Origin: Physella acuta
Taxonomy: Eukaryota; Mollusca; Gastropoda; Physidae
NCBI RefSeq assembly: GCF_028476545.1
Contig: NW_026732509.1
Span: 1 to 64,000 of the forward strand
DNA: 64,000 bases
Direction: 5' to 3'
Within the stretch, counting starts at the first letter, position 1; each line of letters starts with the position of its first letter. The position numbers and the translations under genes were made by a program. Below, piece by piece: positions 35,797-47,434 of this stretch. Under the pieces are notes generated by a model. That model was not told the origin of the DNA. It saw nothing but the letters and a program-made list of their open reading frames with translations, and ran no database searches.

Positions 35797-36240
35797 AGTG
35801 TGGGTGGATAGATGGATGTGTGGGTGGGTGGATGGATGTGTCGGTGGGTGGATGGATGTGTGGGTGGGTGGATGGATGGATGTGTGGATGGGTGGGTGGA
35901 TGTGTGGATGGGTGGGTGGATGTGTCGGTGGGTGGATGGATGTGTGGGTGGGTGGATGGATGTGTGGATGGGTGGGTGGATGTGTCGGTGGGTGGATGGA
36001 TGTGTGGGTGGGTGGATGGATGGGTGTGTGGATGGGTGGGTGGATGTGTGGATGGGTGGGTGGATGTGTCGGTGGGTGGATGGATGTGTGGGTGGGTGGA
36101 TGGATGTGTGGATGGGTGGGTGGATGTGTCGGTGGGTGGATGGATGTGTGGGTGGGTGGATGGATGGGTGTGTGGGTGGGTGGGTGGATGTGTGGATGGG
36201 TGGGTGGATGTGTCGGTGGGTGGATGGATGTGTGGGTGAG
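35797..36240. repeat. TGGA/TGGG/TGTG simple array in the foldback centre
   Basis: Degenerate 4 bp units (GGTGGATGGATGTG) with a higher order of about 60-80 bases. It abuts the right arm at 36241. Repeated Thr-His-Pro or Trp-Met-Asp frames are by-products. Confidence 0.9.
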
Positions 36241-36384
36241 TGGTACGCTTTAAATGGTAGTAGATCACGTGATCAAACACGACACTCTCACAGCAGCCCT
36301 AACAGTCATGTATAAATGTGTCATCTAGTCCATATGGTCTTTGTGCTAAATTTCTCTTTTGCACATTTTTCGTTGTGTTTTTTC

Positions 36385-36975
36385 TGGTTGCGCATTTTTC
36401 TGTTTCTGTTTGCGCTTTTTTCCGTTTGCGCTTTTTTCTGTGTGCGCTTTTTTCCGTTTGCGCTTTTTTCCGTTTGCGCTTTTTTCCGTTTGCGCTTTTT
36501 TCTGTGTGCGCTTTTTTCTGTTTGCGCTTTTTTCCGTTTGCGCTTTTTTCTGTTTGCGCTTTTTTCCGTTTGCGCTTTTTTCCGTTTGCGCTTTTTTCCG
36601 TGTGCGCTTTTTTCTGTTTGCGCTTTTTTCCGTTTGCGCTTTTTTCTCTTTGCGCTTTTTTCCGTTTGCGCTTTTTTCTGTTTGCGCTTTTTTCTGTGTG
36701 CGCTTTTTTCTCTTTGCGCTTTTTTCTGTTTGCGCTTTTTTCTCTTTGCGCTTTTTTCCGTGTGCGCTTTTTTCTCTTTGCGCTTTTTTCCGTTTGCGCT
36801 TTTTTCTGTTTGCGCTTTTTTCTGTGTGCGCTTTTTTCTCTTTGCGCTTTTTTCCGTTTGCGCTTTTTTCTCTTTGCGCTTTTTTCTGTGTGCGCTTTTT
36901 TCTCTTTGCGCTTTTTTCCGTGTGCGCTTATTTCCGTTGCGCTTTTTGATTTGCGCTTTTTTCCGTTGCGCTTTT
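36385..36975. repeat. ~16 bp subrepeats of the right foldback arm
   Basis: Units of TTTTTTCCGTTTGCGC type, the complement of the left array in the same variant order. The arms differ at only a few positions near the inner end. Confidence 0.9.
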
Positions 36976-37008
36976 TTCCGTTGCGGTTCTTTCCGGCCAC
37001 CGACGGTC

Positions 37009-37155
37009 CATGGGGTAAGTGAAGTAGAGTTGACCTGTTTCTGTGACCTCGGCATATGAAGAAATAGTGTGGTCAGCGCTGTTAACAGTCGCCTTTACTT
37101 TCTCTAACGTCAGTTAGGAACCCATCAGAGCTGAGTGGACTCAGGAATATCAGAA
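37009..37155 (-). mobile_element. SINE copy next to the foldback element
   Basis: Complemented, the copy runs CTGAGTCCACTCAGCTCTG, CTAACTGACGTTAGAGAAAG, GGCGACTGTTAACAGCGCTG, CCTTCATATGCCGAGGTCAC to CTCTACTTCACTTACCCCAT. The foldback target duplication overlaps its 3' edge, so the foldback element probably inserted at or in the SINE tail. Confidence 0.72.
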
Positions 37156-37159
37156 AACG

Positions 37160-39125
37160 TAGCCACCGACAAAATGTTCACCGATAACACAATTGTACGC
37201 TGATGGCTCAATATCTTGGTGCGTGATTTCGACGACGCCCTCGCTATTTATAAATTACCGCCATGGCCAGAGTCCCCCGCACCCCTCCTTACTACGCCAC
37301 TTGAGTAGGTCATTTTACAGTCCAAGAACAATAAAGTAAACGAGCCGACCCGCGGCGCCGCTATTTAGTTGTTTTATTTTCTACTTTTCAGTAATTCAGA
37401 ATTAGTTAATTCGACAGTACCAACGCTGTCACTGAAAACATTTGCTTTAAAACACTATCAGTAAGTCGTTAAGGACGATAACACCCCCCCCTCCTTTCCC
37501 TAACCCCAACCCCCCCCAACCCCCCCCCCCCCCCCCCGTGAAAGTAAACTCCTCTTAGTAACCTCCCCTAAGTTTAAAATTGTTTCAAACTAAATTATCT
37601 GCCCCTAATAGCCGTCACTAGAACCGGCTCTACGATTGTAAACATTTAGCGTGAACCACAGCTCACCAGACCATGTGGGGGTGGTAGGGAGCGCGCTTAC
37701 AGCTTGGTGTTTTCTATCGTCACCAAGAAGATAATTATATATATATATATATAGAGAGATGATGCTTGATTAGATGCATTTCTCGATACTTACATTAACG
37801 CCATCACGATACTGACATGAACGCTGTTACGATACTCATATGAACACCGGCACCTTTATTTAATATTGTTTCGAAGTTCAATTTTGTCGTTATCGCTGTT
37901 AAGGTCAACCGTGGGAAAAAAAACCTTCGATTTAACCAAATGTCAAAGAGCACCTCACATTTTTTTTAATGCAAACACTTTATAACGTCTTTTAAATTTT
38001 TAACATGTTTCTTAACGGTATTTAATTTTCAAAATCTATCTTAACGGTAGAAAACATTCAGTGATACATATCGATTTTACTAGTCTAAATATAGAATGCA
38101 GCGTCCATGTTTACTCACTTTTGAAGAAAGTTGTTTATGGCGTATTCTACCCCCCCCCCCCCTTCCCTGCGTGGTTGGTTGTGTGATAACTAGTCTGGCG
38201 TTATGTTTAGGATTATATCTTAACCTTTACACGGGGGGGGGGGAGGGGGGAGCTCAATCGTTACTTGATGGCTTAAGAAGTAGTTGTTGTTATACGTGAC
38301 ATGTTACTAAATCCTGAAACAAAACCCTAACCTATGGTACAACTATTGTGGGGTGGTATGTTTTTTTTACAAGCGTATACTTAGTTCTGTGTCCTATTTT
38401 GTATGGGTGGGTTGGTTTATGATCAAGTTTTGTAACTCCGGTTAAATAATTTTTGTGGGGGATCACCAACAACAAACGTAAAAAATAAAAAAAATAAAAA
38501 TTCAATCTAATTCAATATTAAATGAGCCTTTTAAAAAGTATATTTTAGGATTACTTATTACCATATTTAAATATGAACCGGGAGAGACCTAAAACAATAT
38601 TAATAACTAAACCGGTTGCACTGTAATAAATCAGACTTTACACTGAACAACATTTAGCTATTTATAGCTAAAAAAGGTTTATACTATACTATTATTATTT
38701 TCATTTTGTTTTTTAGTGCTCTTAAAAGCTATATTTTAATGTTCGATTTTTGTTTTATTCTCCCGATGTAAAAGCATAAAAGGATTATTAAATCAAGCTC
38801 GCCTGTTTACGTATGTTCATGAAAGGTGTTAACATAGAAAGGCTGTCCCTGGATTCGTCTTTAGCCCCAAGACACGCACTAACCCGCAGGTTACGCCCAC
38901 AACTCTTGTTTAAATTACAACCCGTTGGCAACGGTATGGATTCGATTATGAACTAAATTATGGGTCTAAGCTAAAAAAAATATATTTAAAGTTCGACGCG
39001 CAACGGAGATATATTTTGGTGCGGTTAAAAATGGAATACGACTTTTAAAACGCCGCAGCCTGCTTTTAAAAATAATCAATTGTAAAAATAGCCAAATTCA
39101 CACTTACTAATGCTTGTAATCTGCA
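37160..39125. other. No gene seen
   Basis: C runs at 37485-37538 and 38150, a G run at 38235, and an (AT)n run at 37737-37752. The rest is AT-rich with no array. Confidence 0.45.
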
Positions 39126-39207
39126 TTAAAGAAACCAGACTTTCTTCGGGGGCGGCGAACCCCCCCCCCCCCCCCCAATCGAAGCGATGCCTGGTAGAAA
39201 CTCTGGT
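39126..39207. mobile_element. hAT-like MITE remnant (family B, copy 4)
   Basis: A short copy: CCAGACTTTCTTCGGGGG on the left, a C run, and CGATGCCTGGTAGAAACTCTG on the right, which is the family B right end. The AT-rich core is missing. The flanks CTTGTAAT and GTTGTATG only partly match. Confidence 0.55.
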
Positions 39208-39209
39208 TG

Positions 39210-39745
39210 TATGATGCCAAGGCGGCCAATGAGAAAGTTATATGTTATACGGAGTAGGGGTGGGTTTAAAGAACTAAGTGTTTGTGTTATGTAATTAGTG
39301 CACGAGCTCTAATCAACGATAAGAGCTGTCTTTAGACTTAACTAGAGCCACAGGCGGCTGCGGAGCTGCATGTTGCCTAACCTTGTGTTAATCGATAAGT
39401 AACAGCCAAATACCTACAGCGGTTAGTCGCGACGTACGATGTGTACCCACGGCACACACCGTGTAGTAGGCGGCACACGATGCATAGTAGATGACACGGA
39501 ATGAACTAGTCTTGCTAGGTTAAGAGTAGAAGCGTATTCAAAGTATATGCGTGGTCTTGATTTTTTTTTTCTTAACGGTAATTTTTGTTTGCGTCACACT
39601 TGACCTAGATAAGCAGTGTCACACTGTGCACAACTGTGTTGGTATCTAGTCCTGCCGTGACGCGCCGCGTGATCTATTTATAGCAACCAACAATCGCCAG
39701 CGCGCGAGGTGGTTGCCCCGCTCATCCGGCAGGCGAACAATTATA
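39210..39745. other. No gene; CpG-richer patch
   Basis: 39420-39720 has more CpG than its surroundings (CCGTGACGCGCCGCGTGATC). It could be a promoter or simply young repeat DNA; there is no exon evidence. Confidence 0.35.
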
Positions 39746-39749
39746 GATC

Positions 39750-40225
39750 TAGTTGCGGGTTGTTTTTGTATTTAGACTGTTTTTAGTCTTGAATGCGGGT
39801 TGTTTTTGTATTTAGAGTGGTTTTTAGTCATTATAGTTGCGGGTTGTTTTTTGTATTTAGACTGTTTTTAGTCTTTAAGCGGGTTGTTTTTGTATTTAGA
39901 GTGGTTTTTAGTCACAAAGCAGGTTTTTTTTTTTTAATTTTATTTAGACTGGTTTTAGTAATTATAGTTGCGGGTTGTTTTTGTAATTAGACTGGGTTTT
40001 AGTCACAAAGCAGGTTTTTTTTTTTATTTAGACTGGTTTTTAGTCATTATAGTTGCGGTTGTTTTTGTAATTAGACTGGGTTTTAGTCACAAAGCAGTTT
40101 TTTTTTTATTTAGACTGGTTTTTAGTCATTATAGTTGCGGTTGTTTTTGTAATTAGACTGGGTTTTAGTCACAAAGCAGGTTTTTTTTATTTAGACTGGT
40201 TTTTAGTCATTATAGTTGCGGGTTG
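39750..40225. repeat. Composite ~44/85 bp tandem repeat
   Basis: GTTGCGGGTTGTTTTTGTAT and TTAGACTGGTTTTTAGTCAT alternate with ACAAAGCAGGTTTTTTTT. The right part settles into a regular ~85 bp unit. Confidence 0.88.
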
Positions 40226-40699
40226 TTTTTGGCCATATCACACAACTCGTTATGCATAGACTAGTTTTTTTTTAAAAAGGCACCACGATTCACCAAGATT
40301 CTTGAATGTTGTTTTTACAGATAACGATTCTTCTACTCCTGTCCTGGTTTAAGCATCATTGCACGATATTCACGTTTGTATACAGTGGTGCGGCTCTAGA
40401 TACACCACGTTTTAAAACAGCAGGTTCAAAATATTTCTGATTAGCAATTAATATGATGTGTTGATATAAATTTATAAGGAAAAAAATTCAGCTTACGTCG
40501 GGGTTTTGTTTTTAAAAGTAAACATAACTTGATGCAATTGAATCAATCCACACCCCCATACTTTACTGGCGAATTATTTAAACAACACAACACCCTACAT
40601 TGTTCGCATGCCATAACAACATACCACCACGAAACACGCGTCTAATAATATAGCAGTGTAGAGGATGCAGTGTTGATGTAGTCTGTTGATGTCAGCTTA

Positions 40700-41105
40700 A
40701 AATAAGTATGTATCTATGCTTCTTTACCAATATGTATCGATGCTACTTAATATATATGTATCGATGCTTCTTAACGAATATGTATCGATGCTTCTTAACA
40801 AATATGTATCGATGCTACTTAACAAATATGTATCGATGCTTCTTAACAAATATGTATCGATGCTACTTAACAAATATGTAGCGATGCTACTTAACAAATA
40901 TGTATCGATGCTACTTAACAAATATGTATCGATGCTACTTAACACATATGTATCGATACTACTTAACACATATGTATCGATGCTACTTAACACATATGTA
41001 TCGATGCTACTTAACACATATGTATCGATGCTACTTAACACATATGTATCGATGCTACTTAACACATATGTATTAATGCTACTTAACACATATGTATCGA
41101 TGCTG
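40700..41105. repeat. 24 bp minisatellite, about 16 copies
   Basis: The unit is TTAACAAATATGTATCGATG plus CTAC, with the ATCGAT palindrome in each. Open on both strands because the period is a multiple of three. Confidence 0.93.
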
Positions 41106-41579
41106 CCATGCGGTTAGAAACAAACCCTTACCCCGTGTGTTGGTGATCACACCTGTTATAGTCACCTTAAGGTGAGTAACGTAATTTGACACACAAGGTA
41201 ACAGTGCCTAACTCAAAACTTAGCCTAACTTAGTCATCATCAGCTCTTAACCCTAACCCTCACTATAAACACAAACGTTTTTTTTTTACCGTCTGAGGTT
41301 CAACGCGATTGTAAAAAGCGTGTAGATATACATGCTACTTAAGCAGTAAATGTAATTCCTTATAGTATTTTATTCATCATTTTTACGTTATTTCATTTAT
41401 CAAATTCGGGAAAACAACTAGATGATAGTTTACCACGCATTGTTGAATTTATTTAAACAAGTAACGGGGGGGGGGGGGGCACAGTAACGTTGATTTGAAA
41501 TATTCAGAGTTAAGACGTGTAATGTAACAATTGCGATGTGGTTGGTATGGTGTGAATTATGTGGTGTGGGATGAAATGT

Positions 41580-41750
41580 GGGGTTCGATCTGGTTAGTGT
41601 GATGTGGCTAGTGTGATATGGCTAGTGTGATGTGGTTAGCATGATGTGGATTGTGTGATGTGGGTTGAAATGTGGGATTTGGTCTGGTTTGTGTGATGTG
41701 GATAGTGTGATGTGGCTAGTGTGGTGTGGCGTTGTGGTGTGTGTTGTATG
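41580..41750. repeat. Degenerate GTGATGTGGCTAGT repeat
   Basis: TGTGATGTGG(C/A)TAG recurs about ten times with insertions. Confidence 0.8.
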
Positions 41751-42137
41751 AATAACAGTGCAGTATGTGATCTGAGTGGCTGTAGTAGATGTATATTACA
41801 AACACGATGTAACAATCAGCATGTTAAATGTTAAGTCAGTGGTATGAATCATGTAAAGAGCATCAAAAGCATTGTGGCGTGCACTATAGACTCGTATATC
41901 GATAGATCCAACCACCACAAATCAATCACCTCTAATCAGTCACCACAAATCGATCGCATTCAGTCAGACAGCAAAGATCGATGGCTGGCAAGTTCTCACA
42001 TGCACGACATGTCCGGTGATTTGTGGCCAGATTTTTCCGGCGTCGGATGGCTGCGGTTGACGTCCTTATCTGCCTGGTTGGCTGTGTGTTGTCAGGACAA
42101 AGGGTGAGCTTGCTTGGATGGTTCGCAGGATAATGGG

Positions 42138-42196
42138 AGAGGAAGGAGAGAGATAGAGAGAGAGAGGGAGAGAGAGAGAGAGAGAGAGAGAGATAA
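42138..42196. repeat. GA microsatellite
   Basis: GAGAGAGA run with a few GGGAG interruptions. Confidence 0.95.
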
Positions 42197-42209
42197 AGCG
42201 CGAGAAGGG

Positions 42210-42975
42210 AGTTTTTTATTGATGGAAGGTTGGGATTTAGATCAGGCATAAATTTATTAATATATTTTTATTTTTAAAAATTAACCGGTATTTATTACGT
42301 GTATATGTTCATTTTTTAACGACGAGTTTGAAGTGACTGCCGAAATTAAAAGCAGAACAATAAACGTATGTAATTTAAATACACTAATGTCCACTAGTTG
42401 TCATAGGCATGATGTTTGTGTACGGTATCTACTAGACCGTAGGGTTTGATCAGCTTGAGTGTCTGATCACGATTTTTGTGTAGCCACCACGCCACCACCC
42501 ACTCGACTCTAATATCTGAAACCTCGATGGCTGATCCCTGGTCCCTACAGCTGAACCCAAGACACGATCCCTACAACTAAGCCTAGGGTCTAAATATTGA
42601 TGGCTGACCCCCTCCCCCCTCGATCCCTAGTACCTATATTCTGATGGTAGACAAGATCCCTACAACTCCAGGACCTCAAATTTGATGGTAGATTCCCCAC
42701 CCCTAGGACCTAAATTCTGATGGTAGACTCAACCCTGACTAAAATACACGATCCCCAGACTGTGACTCCCAAATCCTTCTGCCGTCGTTCATTTCGACCA
42801 ACGTTTGATGTTCTATCAATGGTCTACTGATGGTCTATGTACGATTGACCGTCCACCATGTCTACCAACGGTCGATGGTCTACTGATGGTCTACCTACGC
42901 CTACCCAATCTTCATGGTGTCGAATGGGAAGGTGGGGGTCTGGCCTGTACGGTTTATAAGAGGCCAGCCAAGTTT
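42210..42975. other. No gene seen
   Basis: A loosely repeated ACCTAAATTCTGATGGTAGA motif occurs at about 42630-42730, with GGTCTACTGATGGTCTA at 42820 and 42870. Confidence 0.45.
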
Positions 42976-42984
42976 ATCTACAGC

Positions 42985-43105
42985 TTCGCCATATGGACGG
43001 CCATAGTTCTGATACAGCAGCGCCATATGGACGGCCATAGTTCTGATACAGCAGCGCCATATGGACGGCCATAGTTCTGATACAGCCCCGCCATATGGAC
43101 GGCCG
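42985..43105. repeat. 34 bp tandem repeat, about 4 copies
   Basis: The unit is CCATATGGACGGCCATAGTT plus CTGATACAGCAGCG. Confidence 0.88.
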
Positions 43106-43811
43106 CATTACTGATATCCTCAGTAGTCGTGCAAGGTGCCGACTTGAAGGTGGTGGATGGGACTAGGGAGGGAGGGGTGGTGAGGTGGGGGTGCCTATCT
43201 AAAGGTAACAAAGGTGGCAAACAAAAGCCATGTGTTATCATTATCTCTCTTCAAAACCAAACTCTGTTGTGTTCAACTTGAAAAAAAAACGGAACAATAA
43301 CTTTTTACATGACAAGCTGGCCATACATCTCATTTTTTTTACTACGAGGACGGTCTGGTCGTGCTTGTGATGTGCATTAGGGTGAGTAAAATCGATGTAA
43401 TCGATGTACTCAAGCTCTTTTGGTGCATGCACTTTGGCATGCGCGTGCGTACACTTTAAAACGTGCACGTGTTCTGGCGTAGTGAAATCATCAAAGAGGT
43501 ATCCGAAATATTTTAACAGCCTGGCTGCTTTCACAAGGGAGGTCAGGTTTTTGGAGGTGGGGTGGGGGGTGACTTTGAAAAAAAGGAGGAGTTGAAATCA
43601 CGACATCGTGTATTTTATAATTAGTAAATCGGATATTGGGTATTAGCTGTTTTGAGTTAAGGATATGAGAAAATACTGTAACTAGACTTTGATGGAATGA
43701 TGGTGTTGGTACTGCGGGTTAGGGTCGAGTTGAATGGACTGTCGCAACATGTACCAGTGAACGACAGGCAAATTGCTGTTTTATTTTCTTTATTGAGTTG
43801 AGTTGTAGCCT

Positions 43812-44012
43812 GGCCTAGTGAAATTAGGGAGACCACATTGTAGCCGGGGCTAGAGAAGTTAGGGAGACCGCATTGAAGCCGTGCTAGAGAAGTTAGGGAG
43901 ACCACATTGTAGCCGGGGCTAGAGAAGTTAGGGAGACCGCATTGTAGCCAGGGCTAGAGAAGTTAGGGAGACCGCATTGTAGCCGGGGCTAGAGATGTTA
44001 GGGAGACCGCAA
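43812..44012. repeat. ~35 bp tandem repeat, about 6 copies
   Basis: The unit is GCCGGGGCTAGAGAAGTTAG plus GGAGACCACATTGTA. Confidence 0.9.
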
Positions 44013-44204
44013 GTGCCTGTCCATCCGATCCTGCTAACGAGATCCTCAGGGTTCAGTATAAGATGACGGCACTTGGCCGTGGTGGTGTGGATATCTGTCA
44101 GCCATGACAGAGGTGTCAGTCATAGGTCCAGCCTGGTGTTTCACATAGATCCTGCCCAGGGTTTGTTCCTACACTTCTTTAGACCTTCATTCTGGCCATA
44201 TCCA

Positions 44205-44262
44205 TATGATTGCGGAGTGGTTAGAGTGTGTCCTCCAACCAACCAGTTCAGGTGTTGTGAAT
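44205..44262 (+). repeat. tRNA-like segment, possible SINE head
   Basis: GCGGAGTGGTTAGAGTGTGT and CCAGTTCAGGTG look like degenerate A and B boxes. It directly abuts the 235 bp MITE at 44263. Confidence 0.4.
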
Positions 44263-44497
44263 GGTGACTGGAAAGCAGCGCAACGGAAAACTGCGCAACG
44301 GAAAACTGCGCACAAAAAAGTGCGCAAGGGCATTTTTGTTTTCTTAAATCGAGCATTTACATACCTTAATTAACAAAGAATGACCACATGTACACTGTAG
44401 CATAACACTTTTTCACGTAATTATCACAAAATTAAAGAGTATTAGTATAATTAGTTTGCATTTAAGCATTTTCTTTTTGCGCATTTATCTGGGAACC
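44263..44497. mobile_element. 235 bp MITE related to the foldback element
   Basis: The left end GGTGACTGGAAAGCAGCG and the complemented right end GGTTCCCAGATAAATGCGC match the two ends of the foldback element. Left subrepeats read GCGCAACGGAAAACT. Flanking nonamers GTTGTGAAT (44254-44262) and GATGTGAAG (44498-44506) agree at seven of nine, as expected for an older 9 bp duplication. Confidence 0.72.
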
Positions 44498-45227
44498 GAT
44501 GTGAAGAACCCACTCCGTCTGTTTTGTAAAGCGATGTTTGACTTGGATAACCAGAGACCACAAGAATATATACAAAAAAAGGAGGGGGCGGGTCAGCTTT
44601 CCCCTCCTGCCGGGCATCATCTCCGGGACAAGCCTGAGACTTTCCAGGGGTGACTTGGGGGTTGGGGGTGTGGGGGATCAATAAAAAATAAACTGACATC
44701 AAACATGAAAGCCGCCGTATTTGTTACATCATCGATCTCGTACAACTCCGGCCACATTATCCTGGACACGGTGAAAAATGTGACTGAGTCTTTGCACTAG
44801 TGGATACAATAAAACAGGTAGTGTTGGTAGCCTCACAGATTAGAACCAAATATAGAAACGATGGGAGGGGTGTAGACACTGGCTCCAGTTTGTCCTACAC
44901 TGTCAGGTTCTCGAATAACTTGCCGAGAGTATGACGAGGGTTTCTTCAACCGGTCGCACGGATTTTAGTTTTAAAGTAATTAAAAAAACAACAACAACAA
45001 CTGAATATTATTTGTTACGTCGCATTGTAGAGACATGTGTAACTTGTAATTATAAATTGGATGAACATATCTAATAATGCCGGAACTTTTCCAGCCAACC
45101 GCATCTCTTCGTCCTTGTAGATTCACACATTTGCTGAAATAAATCTCCACTCATTAACCTTGATGTCAGTTCATTATTAGAAAGGAGGGAGGGGGACAAA
45201 AATACATTTTTAATTAGAAAGTCGTCC

Positions 45228-45415
45228 CCACAGAAAACCGGCATTTCGGCGCAGAGAGTCGGCATTGAGCTTCGGAAAGCCGGCAAAGAGTTTTAGAAAG
45301 CCGGCATAGAGTTGCGGAAAACCTGCAACGAGTTTTGGCAAGTCGACAACGATTTGAAAAAAAAGCCGGCACCGCGCCACGGAAGGCCGGCAACAATTGC
45401 AGAAAGCCGGCATCT
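45228..45415. repeat. ~21 bp tandem repeat, about 9 copies
   Basis: GAAAGCCGGCAAAGAGTTTTA-like units with the GCCGGC palindrome. Confidence 0.85.
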
Positions 45416-46364
45416 CATCGCTCGCACGACCAAGTCAAACTTGGTCAACGCTGGCAGATGGACAGTTGACTCACGCATCGCCCGGCCACCCTGGCCACTC
45501 TAACCTCACACCTTTAAAAAAATGGTAACGAGATTCTGGCCTTCTCCGTTTTTTTTTTAAATTCCGCGCCGTTACGTTATAATGAAATGTCAACCTGATC
45601 CCCCACACACCCTCCCCTCCACCCTACGTCACCACCCCCAACCCTCCACCCTACGTTAGGCTAACACGAATCTCCTTTCATCGTCGCCTCCAAATATTAT
45701 CTCTACTCCCATGTGCTCCGTTATTGCTGCCTCCCCCCCCCCCCCTGCCCCTACCCCCACCACTCTCATTAAAAACCCCATCTTTGTAGCCTCTTGTTCT
45801 CTTCACTTCCGCTCTCATTCGTCGCTGTTCATTCCAAATCTTTTTTTCTTCTCACTCATCTTACTTTTATCTTTAGCCATCTCTGTCGTTACCTAAGTTT
45901 ATAAAAACGGTCGTTACCTAATTTTATAAATACATCATATCTTGTTCATTGTTGTGCAATATTTTCATTTATTTCCATATTATTTCATTGTTGCCTTCCT
46001 CCCCCCCCCCCCCCCACCCCATCACCGCCACCCCTCACCTGTCCGTACAGCCCATCACCCAGCACAGCCCCATTCAAACCTGGCTGGTAATTGTTTGAAG
46101 GGTCGTACACGGGGGTAAGCGATTCACTGCGGACAATATCCAGCTTTCTTCCCTACCCAGGGGAGTTAACGCGTCGTAGACTTCACTTTTGTATCAATGG
46201 AGTTATTGTTCGCGATTAGCACGGTAGAAACCAACCGAATCTATTTTTAAACAACTGAAAATTAGGAGGCACTTGTGTAACACACTTGACACGATCGCTG
46301 GGGTTGTTGTGCACATTTTTGAAGCATGAAACTAAGCTTGTCTTTAGGTTGTAGTTGGCACGAG

Positions 46365-46440
46365 TGGGGTTAGAACTCGAAGCTGCTATCCTCCCGAGTT
46401 CTGTGTTGAGCCAAAGTCTTTTATGGCATGATAACTTGTT
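46365..46440 (-). repeat. tRNA-like segment, possible SINE head
   Basis: On the complement: GGCTCAACACAGAACTCGGG, AGCAGCTTCGAGTTCTAACC and CCCACTCGTGCC. The TTCGAGTTCTAACCCC part is B-box-like and matches the head style of the 55727 copy. Confidence 0.45.
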
Positions 46441-47165
46441 CGTTAAGATCCTCTGTCAAGATGTTTAGTACCTAAAATATAAAGTCTGTTGATAATATTT
46501 TGTTATTCGTGTTGGGTTGCTGTGTGGATGTACCGTGGTATGTTGAATGTTTACAATACACAATCTAGTATTCTTATCGCTGATCCTAAAACCAAAATAA
46601 AACATAAACAAACACGTTTCCTATGGCCTACTGTTTTAAAATGTGCATAGACAAACGGAACTGTCTAATAAAACTCAGATATAGGCCCATAAACTTAAAT
46701 ATTTTTTGTTACAACTAAAACTTTTGCCGTGTTTAAATAATTAATTGTCTCTTACATTTATTTTAAAACTAATAGTAAATTTAAAACTACATTTCCTCAA
46801 AACTATAATTAAAAAACAAAATTACCAACGCTGTTGAGAAAATGGTTGAGAAGACAGAGCAACTATATTTTTTTATACAAAAATCTATTTGTTGGCAATT
46901 CGGTTTATTATTTTTATAGATCTATGCAAAAGTTACAACGTCCACTGAAAATAAAAATGCGAAAATTAATAAGATATCGTTGGAATATTTTCTGTCAGAT
47001 AAATTCATGCACTTGACCTTAAGGTTAAACACCGCATACTTTAAAACGTGTGTGTCTTCCTCCCAATGCAATGTCTAGATATCTAATACACAAGCTTTAA
47101 GTACACGCACACAACGAAACAATTAATGTCACTCTACATTCTACGTTTTTTATTTCCTGATTTAG

Positions 47166-47361
47166 ATGACTACACCGGCTTCACATAAAAGCAACAGCTA
47201 AAGGTCTGGAAAGTTCTAGATAAAAGGCTAGAAGGATGATACAACTCGAGATGATGCCCGGACACACAGCCGTAACACAGTATTGACCAGACGACCAGCC
47301 CAGACCACCTTGACCAGCATCTATGAAGCAGACGACTCAGGGGAGATAACCCGCGCAAACA
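47166..47361 (+). other. Probable 5' untranslated exon part upstream of the BAZ2 start codon
   Basis: A pyrimidine-rich tract followed by an AG at 47164-47165 looks like a 3' splice site. About 196 bases later comes the BAZ2 ATG. That suggests the first coding exon starts here and that one or more untranslated exons lie upstream. An in-frame TAA at 47347-47349 closes the reading frame just before the ATG. Without transcript data, transcription could instead start nearby and the AG be chance. Confidence 0.4.
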
Positions 47362-47434
47362 ATGAGTAAAGACGAGAAGAAGTCATCTCCCAGCCCGAAC
47401 CCTGGGCTGCTCTTTGATCCATCTCATCTTTTAG
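47362..47434 (+). CDS. BAZ2B: BAZ2 coding exon 1 (start codon)
   Basis: The exon runs from ATG at 47362 to a GGTACA-type donor after 47434 and encodes residues 1-24 plus one base, beginning MSKDEKKSSPSPNPG. The start is chosen because there is an A at -3, an in-frame stop lies five codons upstream, and the one leftover base joins in phase to exon 2 to read FDPSHLLG-VHSLAASG. It is missed by simple frame searches because it is short. The following intron (47435-48465) contains a hAT-like MITE. Confidence 0.8.

Larger units (their letters stand above)
34102..37001. mobile_element. Foldback element with 9 bp target duplication, Mutator-like by that criterion
   Basis: The element is 2,900 bases. 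The left arm is 34102-34861 and the right arm 36241-37001, near-exact inverted copies of ~760 bases. The outer ends are GGTTCCCAGAAAGAACCGC and, complemented, GGTGGCCGGAAAGAACCGC. A perfect 9 bp duplication GACGGTCCA lies at 34093-34101 and 37002-37010. Most of each arm is ~16 bp subrepeats of GCGCAAACGGAAAAAA type; the inner end is unique sequence with palindrome GATCACGTGATC. The 1.4 kb centre has no transposase, only AT-rich sequence and two simple arrays. Long Lys/Arg or Phe/Cys-rich open frames are the subrepeats read in each strand. Confidence 0.88.
44507..47165. other. No gene seen upstream of BAZ2
   Basis: Apart from the 21 bp array and a tRNA-like patch, this stretch has C runs at 45726 and 46001 and AT-rich sequence approaching the BAZ2 5' exon. 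No clear core promoter is visible. Confidence 0.45.

Noticed and set aside
41240-41265. Telomere-like TTAACCCTAACCCTCAC
   Set aside because: Only about two units; not an array.
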